This document shows, piece by piece, positions 15,043-20,988 of a stretch of DNA of 20,988 bases (its first letter is position 1; the number at the start of each line of letters is the position of its first letter). The stretch comes from Mesotaenium endlicherianum (lineage: Eukaryota > Streptophyta > Zygnematophyceae > Zygnematales > Mesotaeniaceae): contig WELA01012513.1 of assembly GCA_009602735.1 (NCBI GenBank), positions 362,850 to 383,837 on the forward strand. Direction: 5' to 3'. The position numbers and the translations under genes were made by a program. The notes beneath the pieces are model-generated. The model was not told the origin of the DNA, searched no databases, and was given only the letters and a program-made list of their open reading frames with translations.

Positions 15043-18000
15043 ATGGCTGGACAAGTCTGGCAGCCGGCAGAGGAAGGCTACAATCAAATATGCAAGCTGC
15101 TGAATGAGTATCTACTGCCAGGTGTCAACCAGGCTCTAATATTTCAGCAGCTTGAGGAGTACAGCAAAATTCCTGAGTTCAACAACTACTTGACCTTCAT
15201 TCTCTGCCGCGCTGAGGTACATAATTCAAACCACAAGGTCAAAGCGAAAAGCGCCCAGCCAATCCAGCAAATCTGTGATTTGTGAAGCATAAAATTTGGC
15301 ACAAGCTACCACAGTGGCTTGCATATCGTATTGCTACACAGTGACTTTTCATCTCATACATCATCAAGGTCAATAAAGTTCCCTCATGCCTCTCAGCTCT
15401 CTTGAACACCAGGCTACCTCCTCTGATCACAGGATATGCATAGCACATGTGGCCAATGACAGTGACATACCCATGCTTGCTGCACATGTGGCTTCTTCTT
15501 TCAGAAGAAGCTTCAGGCTTGTGACCTGGGGCCTAGCCAAACACATCTGGGTGATGTGCAATGAGATATGCCACCCATATCTTGAGGTCTTGCGGTCGGT
15601 GCTGCCCGTGCTGAAACCTGTGAGGCACTTGCCTGCTGTGGGGAGGAGCAGGGCCAACCTGTGGAGGTTCGGCAGAGTGCAGGGCTGCTTCTGAAGAACA
15701 ATCTGAAAACGGGATACAACAGCTTGCAGCCTGCCTTCCAAGAGTACATAAAGTCGGAGCTGCTCCCATGCATAGGCCTCTCGGACAAGCAGCTCAGGGC
15801 GACTGTGGGCACTGTCGTCAGCACGGTGGTCCAGCAGGGCACTCTCCAGGCATGGCCTTACGTCCTGCAGGCCATGGTCGAGTGCATCGACAGTGGGGAT
15901 TACAACCACATGGAGGGTGCCCTTGATGCACTCTACAAGGTACCCTATGACTCCTCTGTGCTTCATTTAAGCTCAGCTAAGCGCAGCTAAGCTAAGCTAA
16001 GCCAAGCTGAATCTTGGAGTGAGATTGAGTTTTGTGGACCCGAGGGGACCCAAATGTCAAACCCCTGCGGGGTTTATGAGAAGGCAAGTGCCTGCAGCTA
16101 GGAAAGGGGGGGAAGCTGCTGACCTAAAATGCCTTCCTGCCTTTGACGGTGGCGGGTCGACAGGTGTGCGAGGAGCAGCCACATCAGTTTGACACTCCCA
16201 TTCAGGGGGTCGACCAGCGCCCCATCAACGTCTTTCTGCCCCGCCTGCTGCAGGTCAGGCATTGCTACTGTCCTCAGCCCCCCTGCTCTCTGATACCATG
16301 CTTGGAGGGACTACAGTTTATGGCTGGGGAAACAAGTCATTGAGTACGGAAATGGTGCTGGCTGTGTGCTCACTGGTGGCTACTGTGTACTCTCGTGCGT
16401 GCGTGTGTGTGTGTGTGGGTGTTGTTGGTGGCGGCAGTTATTCTCTTCACAGCACGCTACCCTGCGCAAGCTCGCCCTCGCCATCATCAACCAGTTTATC
16501 ATCCTCCTCCCCAATGTGATTGATGCCACACCCCCTGCCCCCCTTTCTTACCCCCCCCCCNCCTTCCCCCTTCCCTCCCCTCTACATCCGCACTCCTCTT
16601 CGCAGGTTTTGGTTGCTCGTAAAGTTGGTTGCAAGCAGAAAAAAGCAAGCACTCCTCAAGTAGCTGGGAGTAGCAATGTTCTCGACAAGAGCAGGGCTTC
16701 ATTGCCAAGTGGCAGAAGAGTAATCCAGCTGGTGGGGTGCAAGAGGGAGTGGGTGGGGGTGGGGGTGGCAGGCACTGCTTGCCAACATGGACAAGTTCAA
16801 GGAAGGCCTCTTTGGTCTGGCCCGGGATCCCTCTGGAGAAGTGCGCAAGCTGGTGCGTGCGCTGCGGCCCCCAACTCCCACCCTCACTTTTGCCTCTGGA
16901 TGCTCTCTTGGCACGAGGGCCCTCGCCGCTTGCTTGATGCGCTGTAGCTGAAGGCGGGCTCTAGGTGCGGAGAGAGTGGGCCATGCTTGCAGACACACCT
17001 CCCGCACCCTGTCCCCCACGCCTCAACTTCCGGCCTGGGATGCTCGGAGGGGCTCTAGAGAGAGTGCAGGGGCTCTAGAGAGGAGATGGTGCCGGCAAGC
17101 TCACCGGTGATGATTGGCTGGTCAGCCCATGCTCCGCGCTCGCGCTGCTGACCTGCGTACGCGCAAGGCGATGGATTTGGCTGGGGGTGGCGGTGCAGGT
17201 ATGTGCAGCGCTTGTGCAAATCCTGGAGCTTCACCCCCAGTTCCTCCATGTACGTTCCCTTTACCCCCTTCCCCTCCCTTCCCCCGCCCCTCTCGCCCTT
17301 GCGGGAGCCCACACTCATTGTCTTCTTTGTGGGCAAGTTGGTGCCTGTGGCCGAGGAGGGGGAATCGTGCGTTGACGAGAGTGGGTGTGGGAGCGGCTGG
17401 GCGGCTGGGCTGTGCGGGGCTGAGCAGTCGGACTTGAGGAGCATCGCGGAGTACATGCTTCAGGCCACCCAGGACAAGGACCCGGAGGTGGCTCTGGAGG
17501 CGTGCGAGTTCTGGTGGGGGGGCCAACTCTCCCTCTCCTTCTCTCTCTCTCTCCCTCTCGCTGCACCGCGCATCGTTAGGGTTGTTGCGCGTGCTGCTGT
17601 CAGCACCAGCTGCTTTCTCACTCTCTCCCTCCCCCCCCCCTCTCCTCCCTCTCTCCCTCCCTTCCTCTCTCTTCCTCCCTCTTCCTCTCCCTCTCCCTCT
17701 GTATTTCTGCGTGAGTGCGGCGGGGCAACAGGTCTGCATTCTGCGAAGCGGGCCTCCCCGCGGCGGAGCTGAGAGAGTTCCTGCCCGCGCTTGTTCCTGT
17801 GAGCACCCACCTGCCGCTGTTTGCTACCCCCCTGCGCCTCTGCACTTCTGTTCTCCCTTTGCATCTCGTGACGTCCGTGACACACCAGTCAGGGATGATG
17901 ACCTGTGCACTTTCTCCGCGCGCTGGGGGGACGACAGGTGTTGCTGAAGAACATGGAGTACGCGGACGACGACGAGGCCGTGCTGGACGCCGAGGTTGGC

Positions 18001-19838
18001 CTCCTCTCACCCTCACACTCTGCCTGCTGCCTCTGCTGGCGCTTAGAAAGCGTTAGTGTACAGATAGGTGAGTTCATGTGTGCACCCTGACTGGCTGGAG
18101 GCCTGGGCTGACGTGCTCTTTTGTTTGTATTGGGGGTGATGGTGGCGGGGGGGGTTCGCGGGGGGCTTGCATGCAGGATGACGATGCGCCGGACACAGAT
18201 CAGGCGTGTGCTCGCTCTCTCTTCTGCCACCTCTGGCTGTGGCCCCGTGGAACGCCCGTGGCATGACGTGACAGCTTGCCCTTTCTAGCCGCTGCTGCTG
18301 CTGCTGCGGCATGAGGGGTTTTAGAGGCGTTGGCGTGGGTAGTCGCTCCTGCGGGGCCTCTGCTGCTGACGTGTCTGATTGGAGTATGTGCCGGTTGGTG
18401 CTGCTGCGGTGGCTGCTGCTGTCGGACTTGTGGGACGTGCAGGACCTGAAGCCGCGCTTCCATCAGTCCAAGGTGCACGGCGCAGCGGACGGCGTGGAGG
18501 AGGAGGAGGAGGACGACGACGACATCGTCAACGTGTGGAACCTGCGCAAGTGCAGCGCCGCGGGGCTGGACGTGCTGTCCAACGTGTACGGCATGGAGCT
18601 CCTGCCCATCCTGCTGCCCCTTGTGCAGGTGCGCCAGCCCCCTCCCACATTACCCCCCTCTCCCTCCTCTCTCCCCTTCTCCCTCCTCTCCCTGCGTCCT
18701 CTCTCTTCCTGGCTGCCTTGTCCGTTCCTCCTGCATGCTTTTGCCCGATGTGCAATGTGGAGTGGAGAAGAGAGTGGTTGCAGAGAGAGGCCACGCTCAC
18801 TCTGGGAGCATGGGGGGGGGTGCCGTGCAGGCTAGCCTGCAGAAGCAGGCGGACGACGCGTGGAAGGAGAGGGAGGCGGCGGTGTTGTCCATGGGGGCTG
18901 TGGCCGAGGGCTGCATGGAGGGCCTCGTGCCCATCTTCCCGCAGGTAGGGCTTGGGGCTGCAGGGCGCTCGCACACTCCTTCTCCTTCTCCCAACGTGCG
19001 CGTGCGGCTCAGCTCTCATCCGATACTCTCACTGATCCTCCGCACGGCTGCGTGCGCGTGCGTGTGCCTGGGCGCGTTTTGCGTGTGCGTGCGGGTGTGT
19101 GCGTGGGGCTGGGGGTGTGTGCGTGTGCGAGCAGATAGTGGCGTATCTGGTGCCGCTGCTGGGGGACCAGCGGCCACTGGTGCGCAGCATCACATGCTGG
19201 ACGCTGTCGCGCTACAGCAAGTGGATCGTGCAGGCGGTGGAGACGCCCGAGGGCACCGCACAGTTTGACACGGTGCTGCAGGGCCTGCTGGCGCGCATCC
19301 TCGACGACAGCAAGCGCGTGCAGGAGGCCGCTTGCTCCGCTTTTGCCACCCTGGAGGAGGTGAGAGGGGCGGCCGCTCGGCGCTCCCGTCTCTCGCTCCT
19401 GCTGCTTGCTCGCCAGCTAGCTTCCCCTACCATGTTGCTGGCTCTGGCCCTGGCCGTACGCCTCATCTCTCCTCCTCTTGTGTGCGACTGCTGCTGCTGG
19501 GCTCTGCTGCTGCTGCTCCTGCTGGGCTCTGGAGGTTACATGGCTCTGACGGTGATAGCCTGGCAGTGCTAATGGTACGTGTTGGCGTGGGCGTGGGCGT
19601 GGGGGCGGGTGAGTGCAGGAGGCGGCGGATGAGCTGCCAGCGCGCCTGGAGCCCATCCTGCAGCACCTCATGTTTGCCTTCACCAAGTTCCAGGTGAGTG
19701 TGTCCCAGAGGAGCTCGCCCCTGGCCCTTCCTTCCGCCGCCCTCTGCTGCTTTAGGGCGGTAATCTGAGGAGGTGGGGCGCAGGCAAGCACGCGAGGATG
19801 GAGCCTCGGGTTTGACTCTGTCTGGCGGCGCTGCGCGC

Positions 19839-19869
<31 letters not shown>

Positions 19870-20961
19870 TGTGTGCCCACACGATGTGCAGAGGAAGAAC
19901 TTGCGCATACTGTATGATGCGCTCGGTACGCTAGCTGACTGCGTGGGAGGAGAGCTTAATCAGGTAAGCGGCTGCACACAACAACCCCCCCCCCTTTCCT
20001 CTCACCCCCTGACCCCCAAAAGCTCCCCACACACCCCCCTCACCCATGCAGATGGGTTGATATGATTCACCAGGTCGTTGAAAATGCACTAAGAGCCTGG
20101 GTGTCTGAAACATGGGGGATGTGCGGGTTGTGCGGGATGTGCGTGTGTGCGCGTGTCTCGTGCGCAGCCAAAGTACCTGCAGATGATGATGCCGCCCCTG
20201 GTGGAGAAGTGGCAGCGGCTGGCCGACACCGACAAGGACCTCTTCCCCCTCCTGGAATGCTTCACCTCCATCGCCCAGGTGCGCGCTGCCATCGCGTCCC
20301 GCTCCCGCACGCAAGCCCCCCTTCACAAAGCTCGTGTTCTTCCCGCTCTGCACGTGCTGCCGCCCTGGCTTTGCGGGCCAAGCGTGGCCGGGAGCGCTGG
20401 CGGTCAGAGAATGGCGGTGGTGATAGTGACTGGCGGTGGTATTAGTGACAGCGACAATGGTAGTGACGGTGACGGTGGTGGGGGTGGTGGGGATGGGGCT
20501 GCGAGAGAGCAGGCGCTGGGGCCGGGCTTCACGCCGTACGCTGAGCCCGTGTTTGTGCGCTGCACCAACATCATCCGCTCGCACCTCGTTGCCCAGGTCC
20601 TCCTCCTCCTCTGCCTCCTCCCCCTCGTCCTACTCCTACTCCTCCACCACCTACCCTTCCGTCTCTCGCTGCCGCTGCCATTTACAGGCGCAATTGCTTT
20701 ACTTTGCTTCACTTCACCTGCTGCTGCGGCTGCTGCTCTTCTGTTCCTTCTGGTGTATGAAGATGTAGCCCGCGATAGTGAGAAGGGGCTGGGTTGGTCT
20801 GAAGTGGGCCAAAGCGGGTTGAGGCGGGGCGTGGGGGTGGCGGGCGAGTGCAGGGGGATCCCGCCAGAGCGCAGGTGGCATACGACAAGGAGTTCATCGT
20901 GTGCGCGCTGGACCTCCTCTCCGGCCTCGCGGAAGGCCTGGGCCCCAGCATCGAGTCCCTC
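15043..20961 (+). CDS. TNPO1: Transportin / karyopherin-beta2 nuclear import receptor (18 exons, 3' partial)
   Basis: HEAT-repeat importin that carries PY-NLS cargo through the nuclear pore with RanGTP. Exons: 15043-15216, 15652-15939, 16164-16253, 16438-16515, 16772-16852, 17199-17249, 17428-17513, 17732-17798, 17938-17994, 18177-18203, 18443-18628, 18831-18944, 19135-19359, 19619-19693, 19892-19963, 20168-20278, 20513-20596, 20854-20961; the next intron begins GTAAGC. That is 658 codons of a protein normally near 890. Landmarks: [59 protein letters not shown], the acidic HEAT-8 loop (about 352-360, EEEEEDDDD), [62 protein letters not shown]. The start ATG has an in-frame TGA at 15019-15021. 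All introns are GT-AG except intron 10 (GC-AG). Confidence 0.96.
15971..16010 (+). repeat. (AGCTA)n-like tandem repeat in transportin intron 2
   Basis: Repeated GCTAA/AGCTC words over about 40 bp, shortly after the donor at 15940. A small perfect hairpin (AAACCCC / GGGGTTT, 16059-16075) lies downstream in the same intron. No function is evident. Confidence 0.7.
16396..16418 (+). repeat. (GT)n microsatellite in transportin intron 3
   Basis: Alternating GT/GC dinucleotides about 20-40 nt upstream of the exon 4 acceptors. Low-complexity intron sequence. Confidence 0.75.
16438..16515 (+). other. Transportin exon 4 with two in-frame acceptors
   Basis: AG at 16436-16437 gives [13 protein letters not shown], which aligns to the plant FFQSPHASLRKLA without a gap. 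A second AG at 16451-16452 would skip those five codons and stay in frame. I chose the upstream site on homology; the downstream one has the better pyrimidine tract (TTCTCTTCAC). Confidence 0.75.
16548..16561 (+). repeat. Poly-C run ending in an undetermined base
   Basis: A cytosine run in intron 4 of transportin ends with the ambiguous base N at 16561, pointing to a sequencing or consensus problem in the homopolymer. Confidence 0.8.
18177..18203 (+). other. 27-nt micro-exon of transportin (exon 10)
   Basis: Nine codons, DDDAPDTDQ, preceded by the acceptor CATGCAG and followed by GCGTGT. It joins ...VLDAE to DLKPRF and reproduces the continuous family sequence (plant: [20 protein letters not shown]) with no frame change, so it is needed in the mature mRNA. 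Confidence 0.88.
18204..18442 (+). other. Non-canonical GC-AG intron (transportin intron 10)
   Basis: The exon ends CAG and the intron begins GCGTGTG rather than GT. The nearest GT is 2 nt further on and would break the frame. The acceptor is GTGCAG at 18442. It is the only non-GT donor among the 36 or so splice junctions placed in this window. Confidence 0.85.
19032..19134 (+). repeat. GT/GC-rich tract before transportin exon 13
   Basis: Long runs of GTGTGCG-type words fill the 3' half of intron 12 up to the acceptor GAGCAG. Similar GT/GC-rich sequence precedes several other acceptors in this gene. Confidence 0.65.
19832..19876 (+). repeat. Alternating (CG)n(TG)n tract, Z-DNA candidate, in transportin intron 14
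   Basis: About 45 bp of strict purine-pyrimidine alternation, first CG then TG. It ends 16 nt before the acceptor of exon 15 (19892), replacing the usual pyrimidine-rich tract. Confidence 0.9.
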
Positions 20962-20988
20962 GTAAGCCCTGCCACACACACCCCCCCC

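Noticed and set aside
16059..16075. Terminator-like hairpin AAACCCC/GGGGTTT
   Set aside because: It lies inside a spliced nuclear intron; a bacterial-type terminator role makes no sense here.
17100..17155. Possible box C/D snoRNA (TGATGA ... CTGA) in transportin intron 5
   Set aside because: No terminal stem pairing and no clear D'/C' boxes or guide element; motif match by chance is likely.

Overview
This is a eukaryotic nuclear window from the green lineage. It has three intron-rich protein-coding genes with conventional GT-AG splicing, GC-rich exons and many microsatellites. The likeliest source is a streptophyte alga or a related green alga. The evidence is a CW-type zinc-finger protein of the plant family, a mitochondrial-type serine hydroxymethyltransferase, a plant-like transportin, and pieces of plastid (psaB, petA) and mitochondrial (cob) genes lodged in an intron. 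The species cannot be fixed from the sequence alone. All exon boundaries were placed by hand, using GT/AG sites, reading-phase continuity and remembered family sequences.

Layout. Positions 203-4301, minus strand, hold the visible exons of a CW-domain zinc-finger gene. Its 3' end runs off the left edge, and its N-terminal exon or exons upstream of 4301 are not resolved. Its largest intron (802-2175) holds a long (GA)n/(CT)n microsatellite and a scrambled block of organelle DNA (about 1140-2115). Positions about 4850-6168 appear non-coding. Positions 6169-11311, minus strand, hold a complete 14-exon mitochondrial serine hydroxymethyltransferase gene of 529 codons, including a transit-peptide exon. 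Positions 11312-15042 are a 3.7 kb divergent intergenic region with a strongly AT-rich core (about 12.0-14.3 kb) and no recognisable gene. From 15043 to the right edge, plus strand, lie 18 exons (658 codons) of transportin/karyopherin-beta2; its C-terminal part is outside the window.

The genes do not form a functional unit. They are a putative chromatin reader, a one-carbon/photorespiratory enzyme and a nuclear import receptor. SHMT and transportin are divergent and share an upstream region; the CW gene and SHMT are in tandem on the minus strand. The most noteworthy items are the organelle-DNA mosaic inside the CW gene intron, which separates the third and fourth zinc-binding cysteines, a GC-AG intron next to a 27-nt micro-exon in transportin, and a long alternating CG/TG tract. 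I found no CRISPR array, transposase or rRNA/tRNA gene, and no convincing evidence of a new multi-gene system.
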